From positions 310,001 through 374,000 of the forward strand of contig NZ_JAUSUL010000003.1 of assembly GCF_030814015.1 (NCBI RefSeq): a stretch of DNA of 64,000 nucleotides. Direction: 5' to 3'. Made by a program: the position numbers and the translations under genes. This stretch comes from Amorphus orientalis. Its GTDB lineage: Bacteria > Pseudomonadota > Alphaproteobacteria > Rhizobiales > Amorphaceae. Positions 8,475 through 17,282 of this stretch are shown in pieces (position 1 is the stretch's first letter; each line of letters starts with the position of its first letter). The notes beneath the pieces were generated by a model. The model was not told the DNA's origin and ran no database searches. It saw only the letters and a program-made list of their open reading frames with translations.

Positions 8475-9957
8475 GACCGATCCGTCCACTCCCCCGTCCC
8501 AAGACCGCATCGCCAAGGTGATCGCCCGCGCCGGCCTCTGTTCGCGCCGCGAGGCGGAAGCCTGGATTGCCGAGGGCCGCGTCGCGGTCAACGGGGTCAC
8601 CCTCGTCACGCCCGCCGTCACCGTCGGCCCCCGCGACACCGTCACCGTGGACGGCCACGAACTGCCCACCAAGGAGCGCACCCGCCTGTGGCTTTACCAC
8701 AAGCCGCGCGGCCTGGTGACCACCACGCGCGACCCGGAGGGCCGCCCGACGGTGTTCGAGCGCCTGCCGACCGACCTGCCGCGCGTGATCTCGGTCGGCC
8801 GCCTCGACATCAACACCGAGGGTCTGCTGCTCCTCACCAATGACGGCGGCCTCGCCCGCGTTCTCGAACTGCCGGCGACCGGCTGGCTGCGCAAATACCG
8901 GGTGCGCGCCCACGGCCAGGTGACCCAGGCGGATCTGGACAAGCTGAAGGACGGGATCGCCGTCGACGGGATCCTGTACGGGGCCATCGAGGCGACCCTC
9001 GACCAGGTCCAGGGCACCAACGTCTGGATCACGATGGGGCTTCGCGAAGGCAAGAACCGCGAAGTGAAGAACGTGCTGACGGCGCTGGGACTGCAGGTGA
9101 CCCGGCTGATCCGGATCTCCTTCGGTCCGTTCCAGCTCGGCGAACTCTCGCTCGGCACCGTGACCGAAGTGCCCGGCCGCACCCTGCGCGACCAGCTCGG
9201 CCGGAAGCTGGCCGCCGAGGCCAATGCCGATTTCACCGCGCCGATCACCCACCAGACCGGGCGCTCCGAGCCGCAGGCCGGATCGGCGCAGACCGCCGGT
9301 CGCGGATCCAGGCGCGACGACGCGGGCACAAGGCCGCGCCGCGAGGGGCGCCCGATGACCAGCGACAAGCGCCGCGCCCGCAGCCGGGCCGACGAGCGCA
9401 CCGGCCCGTCCGACCGCCCCCGCCACGGACGCCCGGACCGGGAGGAGCGCCCGGCGCGGTTCGAGGCCCGCGAAGGCGGACCGGAGGGACGGCGGCCGCC
9501 CCGTGGAGGCGGCACCTACGCACCCGGGGACCGCCCCCGGAGAGACGAAGGGACAGACGGGCGCGGCGAGCGGAAGGACCGGAAGGGCGGATTTTCCGGA
9601 CGCGGAGAGGACGCGCGCGGCGACCGCCCGGTGCGCGGGCGACGGCCCGAAGACAGCCCGGGCGGAAAGGGCGCGGGACGCCCGCCCCGCCGGGGCGGAG
9701 ACTCTCCGGCCCGCTCGACCGGAGACAGGGCCGGCCCGCGGCCGGAGCGGTCGGATCGCCCAGGGCAGGAGGCTGGCTCCGCCGGCGCCGCAAAGCGGTC
9801 TGGCCCTAGGACCGGAGGCGATGAGCGTCCGCGCGGCCGGCCGGGCGGAAAGCCCGGAGCCGGCGCACCCGCTGGCAAGAAACCGTCTCGCGGCAACGGC
9901 CGGCCACCCTCCGGCGGCCAGCGCCCGTCCGGCCCGGGCAAGGGACCCCGCCGGTGA
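8473..9957 (+). CDS. rluB: 23S rRNA pseudouridine synthase (RluB/RsuA family) with long disordered C-terminal tail
   Basis: The first 240 residues hold an S4 RNA-binding domain (about 10-60) and an RsuA-type pseudouridine synthase domain with catalytic Asp112 in GRLDINTEGLLLLTNDG; RluB makes pseudouridine at 23S rRNA position 2605 (E. coli numbering). The remaining 250 residues are low complexity, dominated by Arg, Gly, Pro, Asp and Ser, with no fold visible. Such tails are frequent in alphaproteobacterial members and probably bind RNA. Total length is 494, against about 290 for E. coli RluB. The start at 8473 has no clear ribosome site. The stop overlaps the rsmD start (GTGA). Confidence 0.9.
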   Translation: MTDPSTPPSQDRIAKVIARAGLCSRREAEAWIAEGRVAVNGVTLVTPAVTVGPRDTVTVDGHELPTKERTRLWLYHKPRGLVTTTRDPEGRPTVFERLPTDLPRVISVGRLDINTEGLLLLTNDGGLARVLELPATGWLRKYRVRAHGQVTQADLDKLKDGIAVDGILYGAIEATLDQVQGTNVWITMGLREGKNREVKNVLTALGLQVTRLIRISFGPFQLGELSLGTVTEVPGRTLRDQLGRKLAAEANADFTAPITHQTGRSEPQAGSAQTAGRGSRRDDAGTRPRREGRPMTSDKRRARSRADERTGPSDRPRHGRPDREERPARFEAREGGPEGRRPPRGGGTYAPGDRPRRDEGTDGRGERKDRKGGFSGRGEDARGDRPVRGRRPEDSPGGKGAGRPPRRGGDSPARSTGDRAGPRPERSDRPGQEAGSAGAAKRSGPRTGGDERPRGRPGGKPGAGAPAGKKPSRGNGRPPSGGQRPSGPGKGPRR

Positions 9958-10529
9958 GGATCGTCGGCGGCCGCTTTCGCGGTCAGCGGCTGTCCGCGCC
10001 GTCCGGGATGGCCACCCGGCCCACGACGGACCGCCTGCGCGAGGCCATCTTCAACATTCTGGAACACGGCTACGACGATCCGGTCGACGGCGCGCGCGTG
10101 CTCGATCTTTTCGCAGGAACCGGTGCGCTCGGTCTGGAAGCCCTCTCCCGGGGCGCGAAGTTCACGCTGTTCGTGGAACAGGCGGCGGGCGCGCGCGGCT
10201 GCCTGCGCGAAAATGCCGACGCGCTCGGGCTCACCGGCCTTGTGCGCATCTGGCGCCGCGACGCCACGAAACTGGGCCCGGTGGGGACGCTCGCCCCGTT
10301 TGACATCGCCGTCTGCGACCCGCCTTACGGACAGGGGCTGGGCACGGCGGCGCTGGCATCGGCCCTTGCCGGCGGCTGGCTGAAGCCGGGCGCGCTGTGC
10401 GTTCTGGAGGAGACGGTTCGCGAGGAGATCGACGCGCTCGACGGGTTCGACGTGCTGGAACGCCGGACCTATGGCGACACCGCCGTCACGTTCCTGAGGG
10501 CTGCATCGGCCCCGGACGAACCCGCCTGA
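9954..10529 (+). CDS. rsmD: 16S rRNA (guanine-966-N2)-methyltransferase
   Basis: A 191-residue class I SAM-dependent methyltransferase that methylates G966 of 16S rRNA during 30S assembly. It opens with the RsmD signature MRIVGGRFRGQRL and RPTTDRLREAIFNIL, then the SAM-binding VLDLFAGTGALGLEALSRG and the catalytic DPPYG. It uses a GTG start whose last two bases begin the rluB stop, so it is translationally coupled to that rRNA modification gene. Both act on ribosomal RNA, which explains the pairing. Confidence 0.95.
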   Translation: MRIVGGRFRGQRLSAPSGMATRPTTDRLREAIFNILEHGYDDPVDGARVLDLFAGTGALGLEALSRGAKFTLFVEQAAGARGCLRENADALGLTGLVRIWRRDATKLGPVGTLAPFDIAVCDPPYGQGLGTAALASALAGGWLKPGALCVLEETVREEIDALDGFDVLERRTYGDTAVTFLRAASAPDEPA

Positions 10530-10544
10530 TCGGCGGGCGGCGCC

Positions 10545-11273
10545 TCAGGCCGCACTCTCCGCAATGGCCGCCTCGGCGTCCTTGATCGCGCGCGGCGTGC
10601 CGACGTGCAGCCACAGCCCGTCCATCCGCACGCCGTACATGCGCCCGTCGGAAATCGCCCGATCGAACAGCGTGTTGAGCGAGAAAGCGCCGTCCGGCGC
10701 GTTTTCGAACATGCGTGGCGCGAGGATCGCCGCTCCGGCGTAGGCAAACGGCGCGACAAGGCGCTCCTGACGCCGGATGATGTGGCCGTCGGTCGCCAGA
10801 TCGAAATCCCCCGATCCGTCATAGCCGACCGACGTCACCGTCGGCGCCAGCATGAGCAGCCCGTCCATGCGGTCCGGATCCCACGCTTCGGCGAGCCGGA
10901 TCAGGTTCGGCCGGGCCCCCTCGATCCAGAACGTGTCGGCGTTCAGGAGAAAGAAGGGCTGCTCGCCCAGATGCGGGAGCGCCTTGGCGATGCCGCCGCC
11001 GGTATCCAGCAGCGCGGCGCGCTCGTCGGAGATCACGATCTTCGGCGACGGGCGCCGGGTCAGATGCACCTCCACCAGATCGGCCAGATAGTGGACGTTG
11101 ACCACCGCCTCCTCGACGCCGGCGGCCTCCAGCCGTTCCAGGCCGTAGTCGATCAGCGCCCGTCCGGCGACCTCCACGAGGGGTTTCGGCGTGGTTGCGG
11201 TGACGGGGCGCATCCGCTTGCCGAGACCGGCGGCAAGGATCATGGCGCGTTTCGGAAAATGCTCAGTCGACAT
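10545..11273 (-). CDS. murU: N-acetylmuramate-1-phosphate uridylyltransferase, MurU type
   Basis: A 242-residue nucleotidyltransferase with the sugar-phosphate NTP-transferase signature MILAAGLGKRMRP (from residue 11) and the pocket motif LLDTGGGIAKALP. Next to an AmgK-type kinase it is best read as MurU, which activates MurNAc-1-phosphate to UDP-MurNAc in the peptidoglycan recycling route that bypasses MurA. A mannose-1-phosphate guanylyltransferase would look similar; the kinase neighbour decides the call. The start at 11273 gives the family N-terminus but has no ribosome site. It is 19 bp downstream of the tsaE-amgK fusion, hence cotranscribed. Confidence 0.85.
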   Translation of the reverse strand: MSTEHFPKRAMILAAGLGKRMRPVTATTPKPLVEVAGRALIDYGLERLEAAGVEEAVVNVHYLADLVEVHLTRRPSPKIVISDERAALLDTGGGIAKALPHLGEQPFFLLNADTFWIEGARPNLIRLAEAWDPDRMDGLLMLAPTVTSVGYDGSGDFDLATDGHIIRRQERLVAPFAYAGAAILAPRMFENAPDGAFSLNTLFDRAISDGRMYGVRMDGLWLHVGTPRAIKDAEAAIAESAA

Positions 11274-11292
11274 GGAGGGTGCTTCGGCCCGA

Positions 11293-12810
11293 TCAGGATT
11301 TTGGCGCGAGATCCGCAAACGCGGCATCGTAGAAGTCGGTGAGGTTGCCAAATACGGGGTCGGTGAGGGTTCGCGCAAGATAGGATGACACGCGCGGGAT
11401 GTGGGCGAGATAGCCGGTCTTGCCGTCGCGCCGGGCCAGCCGGGCGAAAATGCCCAGAACCTTGGTCGCGCGCTGGGCCGCCATCAGCGCATAGGCGAGC
11501 GCGAAATCGTCCCGGTCGAAGTCCGGATCGGCCGCCGCGCGCGCCGCACAGTAGCGGTCGAACAGGCGCGCCTCCTGCTCCGGCGATACGGTCACGCGCA
11601 CGTCCTGCAGGAGCGAAGCGACATCGTAGGCGCTCGGGCCGATGAGCGCGTCCTGGTAGTCGAGCAGGCCGACCTTGCCGAGACCCTTCCGCCCCTCCAG
11701 CCACATCAGGTTGGGCGAATGGAAGTCCCGCAGAAGCCAGTGCTGTTCGGCGTCCTCGACCAGCGGGAAGAGGTCGTCCCACGCCTTCAGGAACGCCTCC
11801 TGGGCGCCCGATTCCATTTCTCCTCCGGTGGCGAAGGGAATGAACCAGTCGGGATAGAGCGACAGCTCAATCAGGAACACGCCCCGGTCGAACGGCGGCA
11901 GGACATGGCGCGCGCCGCCGGGAAGCGGCACGCTCTCGATCATCGGCCGGTTGTGGAGATCGGCCAGAAGATCGACCGCCAGTGCATATCGATCTTCGTC
12001 CACCTGCCCGTCCCTGAGGATCGGATCGCGTCCGAGATCCTCCAGCAACAGGAACCCCGCCTCGAAATCGTGGGCGATGACGCGCGGCGCGGAATAGCCG
12101 TGGGCGCGCAGCCCGTCGCCGACCGCCACGAACGGCCGAACGGTTTCCGCAAGATGCGCCCGCTTGCTGTAGGGCTGGCCGCCATAGATCGCCGGACCGT
12201 CGGGCTGGGTCGGCGCGTTCATCAGGATGGCCGGCTCCCGGCCGCCGCCGATCCGTTCATAGGCGCGCGACGACGCATCGCCCTGAAGATGACGGCGCGT
12301 CGCGCGGCGGTATCCGGCGTTGACCAGAAAGCGCCGCGCCGCCCGGCTCCGGGCAAGCCGATGCGCGAAGGAGGGCGCGGCCTCCAGCGACGCCGAGCGC
12401 ATTTCGGCGCCCGGCTCGGGTTCCAGCGCGATGGCAAGCGCCGGCGCCGGCAGCATCCCGTCCCCCTGTTCGGGCCACTCCACCAGCACCGCACCCTCCA
12501 CCAGGAGATCGTCCAGAGCCAGTTCCGCCGCCTCTTCCGGATCGCTCAGCCGGTAGAGATCGACGTGCGCGATCTGAAGGCGCGGCAGGTCGTAGGGCTG
12601 CAGCAGCGTGAAGGTCGGGCTCGGCACCTCCAGATCGGGATCGTCGGCGATGGCCCGCAGCAGGGCCCGGGCGAAGGTCGTCTTGCCGGCGCCGAGCGGA
12701 CCGGAGAGCGTGACGAGATCGCCGGGCTTGAGCACGGCGGCGATATCCTCGGCGAGACGCACCGTGTCCGTCTCGTCGGAAAGCGTGAGGGTCGAAACGG
12801 GTTCGCTCAT
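11293..12810 (-). CDS. Fusion of TsaE (t6A tRNA modification ATPase) and AmgK-type anomeric sugar kinase
   Basis: A 505-residue two-domain protein. Residues 1 to about 150 are TsaE: Walker A GPLGAGKTT at 37-45, then the TsaE motifs SPTFTLLQPY and HVDLYRL and the EW near 111; TsaE assists the TsaB-TsaD complex that makes threonylcarbamoyl-A37 in tRNA. Residues about 155-505 are an aminoglycoside-phosphotransferase-fold kinase with catalytic RDFHSPNLMW (361-370) and metal-binding DYQD (384-387); such kinases (AmgK) phosphorylate MurNAc/GlcNAc at C1. No stop or frameshift separates the halves. The downstream murU supplies the next recycling step and the upstream gene is divL. Confidence 0.9.
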   Translation of the reverse strand: MSEPVSTLTLSDETDTVRLAEDIAAVLKPGDLVTLSGPLGAGKTTFARALLRAIADDPDLEVPSPTFTLLQPYDLPRLQIAHVDLYRLSDPEEAAELALDDLLVEGAVLVEWPEQGDGMLPAPALAIALEPEPGAEMRSASLEAAPSFAHRLARSRAARRFLVNAGYRRATRRHLQGDASSRAYERIGGGREPAILMNAPTQPDGPAIYGGQPYSKRAHLAETVRPFVAVGDGLRAHGYSAPRVIAHDFEAGFLLLEDLGRDPILRDGQVDEDRYALAVDLLADLHNRPMIESVPLPGGARHVLPPFDRGVFLIELSLYPDWFIPFATGGEMESGAQEAFLKAWDDLFPLVEDAEQHWLLRDFHSPNLMWLEGRKGLGKVGLLDYQDALIGPSAYDVASLLQDVRVTVSPEQEARLFDRYCAARAAADPDFDRDDFALAYALMAAQRATKVLGIFARLARRDGKTGYLAHIPRVSSYLARTLTDPVFGNLTDFYDAAFADLAPKS

Positions 12811-12843
12811 GATCGGACCGGGAGCACTCCTGGGCCGGGCCGC

Positions 12844-15234
12844 CTAGGCGAGCCGCGGACGGTCGGGAAAACGGACGGTCACGGTGGTCCCGGCGCCGGG
12901 TTCGGACCGGATGTCGACCGAACCGCCGTGAAGTTCGACGAAGCTTTTCACGATGGCAAGACCCAGTCCGGCGCCCCGCCTGCGGCCGCCCGACGGATCG
13001 GAGACGAACCGGTCGAACACCGCATCGATCTTCTCCGCCTCGATGCCGCGACCCTGGTCGGAGACCGTCAGGACGATCTCCCCCGACTGGCGCCGTCCGA
13101 GGATCTCCACGGAACCGCCCTCCGGCGAGAAGGTGACGGCATTGGCCAGAAGATTGTAGATCACCTGGCGGATGCGCTTCTCGTCGCCGCTGAAGCTGCC
13201 GACCTCGTCCGGAATGTCGGCAACGACGGCGAGCCGCGCCTCCTTGATGCGATCCTGCAGGCCTTCCGTCGCGGACGCGACGACGGCGGCGAGATCCACG
13301 GTCCCCGGCTCCAGCTCCATGATGCCGGCGTCGATGGTCGTGAGATCGAGAATGTCGTTGATGATCGCCAGCAGCGCCTCGGACGAGGCGTGAATGTAGC
13401 TGGCATATTCGCGCTGCTTCTCGTTGAGCGGGCCGATGCCGCTCCCGGTCAGAAGCTGGGTGAAGCCGATGATGGTCGTGAGCGGCGAGCGCAGCTGGTA
13501 CGATACGTGGCCGATGAAGGCGGTCTTGAGCCGGTCGGCCTCCTCCAGCGCCACGTTGCGCTCCTTCAGGGCGCGCTCGACCTTCACCGTGTCGGTCACA
13601 TCGACGAAGGTGGCGAGCGTGGCGCCGTCGGGCAGCGGCACGGTGGCATAGTCGATCACGCTGCCGTCGGCACGCTCGAGCCGATCGGCGATCGCTTCGC
13701 GGCGGTCGTCCAGGCTGGTCACGGTGCCGGCGATCTTGACCCAGGCGGCGCGGTCGGACGGCCCCTTTGCGCAGGCCTGGCTGACCCGGGTGATGTGGGT
13801 GCGGTCGGCCCGTGCCTCCGCCGGCAGCTGCCAGAGCGCGGAGAACACCGGATTGCACAGGCGCAGCCGGCCGTCGGGGCCGAACACCGCCACGCCTTCG
13901 GCCAGATGATCCAGGGTCTCGCTCTGGACCCGGATCAGCGCGTTGTAGCGGCTTTCCAGGTCGAGCCGCTCGGTGACGTTCTCGTAGACATAGGTCACGC
14001 CGCCGTGGGGATGCGGATTGGTGATCACCCGGAGCGTCTGACCATCGGGCAGATGCCACCACTCCTCGAAGCTCTCGACGGCCTGGTAGCCCCGGGTCAC
14101 GCCCTTGACCCAGGCATCGAAGTCCGCCTGCTCGGGCAGCTTGCGCTGAGCCCTCAGCGTCTTCAGAAGCGCCTCGTCGGCGGGATGGCTGTCGAGGTAG
14201 CCGGCATCCAGATCCCACAGGGCCCGGTAGGCCGGATTGTAGAACTGCAGCCGCCGGTCCGGGCCGAAAACTGCGACCGGCGTGGCCAGCTCGTCGAGGG
14301 TGCGCGCATGGAAGTCGACCGTTCGGCGCAGGGCGGCGTGGGTCTGCTCGAGCTCGCTGACGTCGATCGCCACCCCGACGCTGCCGCCCTCACCGATGAT
14401 TTCGACCACGTCGAGGGTCCGGTTCTCGCCGTGAATGACGGTGGAGACACGCGCCTCCGCCCGCCCGCTTTCGGTCCGGGCCCGGGCCAGCATCTGGCGG
14501 CCGGCCGTATCCAGGAGTTCGTCGCCGGCCGCCACCGCCGATGCGGCATCCGGCTGATCGACCGCGGCGGCATAGGCGGCGTTGACCCAGGACAGCGTGC
14601 CTGCCGCCGTCCGGATCCAGAGCGGATAGGGAAGCCGGTCCATGAAGGCGTCCACCACGCCCTCCGCCACGGTCGGCGCCGGGCCCGGCGCGGTCGGTTC
14701 GCGAACCGGGGCGAATCCGACCGCAGCGGCAGCACCCGCCACGCGGCCGGCACACGAAACCCGATGGCCGGCACGCGTGCGCACCTCGCGCAGGAAGGCG
14801 GTGCCGCTGTCCTTCAGGGCGTCGACATCCGCGGCCAGACCGGCGGCGTCCTTCGCATCGACCCAGCCGGCGAAATCGGCAAGCGCGTCCGCGCTGCCGG
14901 GCGTCTCGTCGAGATCGTGTCCGCCGTAGACCTCCGGCCCGTCCCCGGACAGAGGGAAGACGAGGATCCGGCGGTCGGTCGCCGCCACCAGCGCCTCGGC
15001 CTGTTCCGCCCGCGTCGCCGCTTCCTCCGCCATTCGCGCAGCGGACCGGCTCCGCTCGTAGAGAACGGCGGCGAGCCCGCCGAGGCCCATGGCCGCAAGC
15101 AGCGCGACCCCGGCCGTGGTCGCCAGAAGGGCGCCCGCCCCGCCGGCCGGACCGGAGGCCGCATCCGCGGGACCCGCCACGAGGCAGCCGGCAACAGCAA
15201 GGACGGCGCGCGGCCGGAGCATCGGGATGATCAT
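12844..15234 (-). CDS. divL: DivL-type PAS sensor kinase with tyrosine in the H-box
   Basis: A 796-residue membrane-anchored sensor protein. A hydrophobic segment lies at about 33-59, followed by PAS-like modules (roughly 195-300, 306-420 and 430-550), a HisKA dimerisation domain and a HATPase domain with N-box (YNLLANAV, 693-700), G1 (SDQGRGI) and G2 (GAGLGLA). At the phospho-acceptor position the usual SHELRTPL reads SYQLRSPL, so Tyr579 replaces His. That substitution defines DivL, the essential Caulobacter cell-cycle protein that senses DivK and controls CckA-CtrA. The assignment rests on this residue and on domain layout. The 796-residue length fits Caulobacter DivL (about 770). Confidence 0.88.
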   Translation of the reverse strand: MIIPMLRPRAVLAVAGCLVAGPADAASGPAGGAGALLATTAGVALLAAMGLGGLAAVLYERSRSAARMAEEAATRAEQAEALVAATDRRILVFPLSGDGPEVYGGHDLDETPGSADALADFAGWVDAKDAAGLAADVDALKDSGTAFLREVRTRAGHRVSCAGRVAGAAAAVGFAPVREPTAPGPAPTVAEGVVDAFMDRLPYPLWIRTAAGTLSWVNAAYAAAVDQPDAASAVAAGDELLDTAGRQMLARARTESGRAEARVSTVIHGENRTLDVVEIIGEGGSVGVAIDVSELEQTHAALRRTVDFHARTLDELATPVAVFGPDRRLQFYNPAYRALWDLDAGYLDSHPADEALLKTLRAQRKLPEQADFDAWVKGVTRGYQAVESFEEWWHLPDGQTLRVITNPHPHGGVTYVYENVTERLDLESRYNALIRVQSETLDHLAEGVAVFGPDGRLRLCNPVFSALWQLPAEARADRTHITRVSQACAKGPSDRAAWVKIAGTVTSLDDRREAIADRLERADGSVIDYATVPLPDGATLATFVDVTDTVKVERALKERNVALEEADRLKTAFIGHVSYQLRSPLTTIIGFTQLLTGSGIGPLNEKQREYASYIHASSEALLAIINDILDLTTIDAGIMELEPGTVDLAAVVASATEGLQDRIKEARLAVVADIPDEVGSFSGDEKRIRQVIYNLLANAVTFSPEGGSVEILGRRQSGEIVLTVSDQGRGIEAEKIDAVFDRFVSDPSGGRRRGAGLGLAIVKSFVELHGGSVDIRSEPGAGTTVTVRFPDRPRLA

Positions 15235-15413
15235 GGTCTTGGCGGCGGGCCGTGTCCGCGGGTTCGGGGGTGCACCTGAAGCAACCTGCGTGCAGGCCGG
15301 TCGGAAAAGCCTCCAGGCGCGAATCGCAGCCCGGCGAGTTTAGTCGATCCGGCGGCGCTTTGGGACCCGAAGCGTGCGGCCCGGTCGGTTGGGGCACGGC
15401 ATGTCCCGCAAAC

Positions 15414-15442
15414 GAAAAACGCCGGCCCGAACGGACCGGCGT
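15414..15442 (-). terminator. Rho-independent terminator of ahcY
   Basis: Read on the minus strand, a 10-bp stem (ACGCCGGTCC with GGGCCGGCGT, one wobble) with a GTTC loop is followed by GTTTTTCG. It lies 54 bp past the ahcY stop and upstream of the divL start, so it separates ahcY from the divL operon on the same strand. Confidence 0.85.
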
Positions 15443-15495
15443 CTTCCGAAATGCAGTGTCGGAGGGCGCCGGATGATCCGGCGCCGCCGCCTCGA

Positions 15496-16902
15496 TCAGT
15501 AGCGGTACTGCTCGCCCTTGAACGGACCCTTCACCGGCACGCCGATATACTCGGCCTGCTCGTCGGACAGCTGGGTGAGTTCGGCGTTGAGCTTGCGCAG
15601 ATGCAGCTCGGCGACCTTCTCGTCCAGGTGCTTCGGCAGCACGTAGACCTTGTTCTCGTACTGCTCGCCCTTGGTCCACAGCTCGATCTGGGCGAGCGTC
15701 TGGTTGGCGAACGAGGCCGACATCACGAAGCTCGGATGGCCGGTCGCGTTGCCGAGGTTCACCAGACGGCCCTCGGAGAGCAGGATCATGCGCTTGCCGT
15801 CCGGATACTCGATCAGGTCGACCTGCGGCTTGACGTTCTTCCACTTGAAGTTCTTCAGGCCGTCGACCTGAATCTCGTTGTCGAAGTGGCCGATGTTGCA
15901 GACGATCGCCATGTCCTTGAGCGACCGCATGTGATCGACGGTCAGAACGTCCTTGTTCCCGGTCGCCGTGACCACGATGTCGGCGCGCGGAGCACCCTCT
16001 TCCATCGTGACGACCTCGAAGCCGTCCATGGCGGCCTGCAGGGCGCAGATCGGGTCGATCTCGGTGACCATCACGCGGGCGCCAGCGCCCGACAGCGACT
16101 GGGCCGAGCCCTTGCCGACGTCACCGTAGCCGGCGACGATGGCGACCTTGCCGGCCATCATCACGTCGGTACCGCGACGGATCGCGTCGACCAGCGATTC
16201 ACGGCAGCCGTACTTGTTGTCGAACTTCGACTTGGTGACGGAGTCGTTGACGTTGATCGCCGGGAACGGCAGCTCGCCGCGCTTCTCCATCTGGTAGAGA
16301 CGCATGACGCCCGTGGTCGTCTCCTCGGAGACGCCCTTGATGGCATCGCGGCAGCGCGAATAGAAGGTCGGATCCTTCTCGAGGCGACGCTTGATGGTCG
16401 CGACGAGGGCCTTCTCTTCGTCGTTCTTCGGGTTGTTGAGGACCGACGGATCCTTCTCGGCCTTGGCGCCGAGCATGACGAGCATGGTGGCGTCGCCGCC
16501 GTCGTCCAGGATCATGTTGCAGGTCTCGCCGTCACCCCAGTCGAGGATGCGGTCGGCGTACTCCCAGTAGTCCTCGAGGCTCTCGCCCTTGACGGCGAAC
16601 ACCGGCGTTCCGGTGGCGGCGATGGCCGCGGCGGCCTGGTCCTGGGTCGAGAAGATGTTGCAGGAGGCCCAGCGCACGTCGGCGCCCAGGGCGACCAGCG
16701 TCTCGATGAGGACGGCGGTCTGAATCGTCATGTGGAGCGAGCCGGCGATCCGCGCGCCCTTGAGCGGCTTCGACGCCGCGTACTCCTCGCGCACGGCCAT
16801 CAGGCCGGGCATCTCGGTTTCGGCGATGTCGATCTCCGTCCGACCCCAATCGGCCAGGCCGATGTCCTTGACGACGTAGTCGGATGCGGGCTTGTCGAGC
16901 AT
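15496..16902 (-). CDS. ahcY: Adenosylhomocysteinase
   Basis: AhcY splits S-adenosylhomocysteine into adenosine and homocysteine, relieving product inhibition of methyltransferases and returning homocysteine to methionine synthesis. The 468-residue protein has the NAD-binding GYGDVGKG and the family stretches [16 protein letters not shown] and C-terminal [10 protein letters not shown]-like ending ([10 protein letters not shown]). Start 16902 has a strong AAGGAG ribosome site. A perfect 9-bp inverted repeat lies about 108 bp upstream and is a likely operator. The gene ends at its own terminator and the PTS-Ntr genes lie upstream on the same strand. Confidence 0.97.
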   Translation of the reverse strand: MLDKPASDYVVKDIGLADWGRTEIDIAETEMPGLMAVREEYAASKPLKGARIAGSLHMTIQTAVLIETLVALGADVRWASCNIFSTQDQAAAAIAATGTPVFAVKGESLEDYWEYADRILDWGDGETCNMILDDGGDATMLVMLGAKAEKDPSVLNNPKNDEEKALVATIKRRLEKDPTFYSRCRDAIKGVSEETTTGVMRLYQMEKRGELPFPAINVNDSVTKSKFDNKYGCRESLVDAIRRGTDVMMAGKVAIVAGYGDVGKGSAQSLSGAGARVMVTEIDPICALQAAMDGFEVVTMEEGAPRADIVVTATGNKDVLTVDHMRSLKDMAIVCNIGHFDNEIQVDGLKNFKWKNVKPQVDLIEYPDGKRMILLSEGRLVNLGNATGHPSFVMSASFANQTLAQIELWTKGEQYENKVYVLPKHLDEKVAELHLRKLNAELTQLSDEQAEYIGVPVKGPFKGEQYRY

Positions 16903-17009
16903 GTGTATCGCTCCTTGTCTGTGATTTCGTGCGTTCAGCGCGCGCGAAAGGGCCGCGGCGCGCCACGTGAGGGAGGGTATAGCGGTCCAGAGGCCCGGGT
17001 TCAATAAGG

Positions 17010-17029
17010 ATATAAAGATTTCTTTATAT
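17010..17029. promoter_or_regulatory. SahR-like operator upstream of ahcY
   Basis: A perfect inverted repeat ATATAAAGA-TT-TCTTTATAT sits in an A+T-rich island about 108 bp upstream of the ahcY start, in otherwise very G+C-rich DNA. Palindromes of this kind (ATAAAGA with TCTTTAT) are recognised by SahR, an ArsR-family repressor that responds to S-adenosylhomocysteine and controls ahcY and methionine genes in many Proteobacteria. The palindrome is directly visible; the regulator name is inferred from my memory of the motif. No sahR gene lies in this window. The remaining 250 bp up to the HPr gene hold no gene. Confidence 0.7.
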
Positions 17030-17282
17030 TGAGCCGCCCGGCGCATCGGTCCCATGCGATCGGACGAGACAGCCCGTCCGATCGGCACAAACCGGTCGGA
17101 CGACGAAAAACGGCTCTGGATTCAGGTATTTGGGTGGGGCGGACGCGCCCCGGGCAATCCTGCCTGAAGGCGGTGTGCCCTCGGAGCCCGTCCATTCGCA
17201 ATCCGCCGGACGGAGCGAACCGGGATCGGGATCGCGCACCTTCGGGATCGCGCAGCTTATTGAATCTGGAGCCCCACGCGAC

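Noticed and set aside
11401-15279. Uninterrupted 1292-codon open frame on the plus strand
   Set aside because: It is antisense to tsaE-amgK and divL and reflects high G+C at third codon positions. Its translation is low-complexity Arg/Gly/Asp-rich text without any domain.
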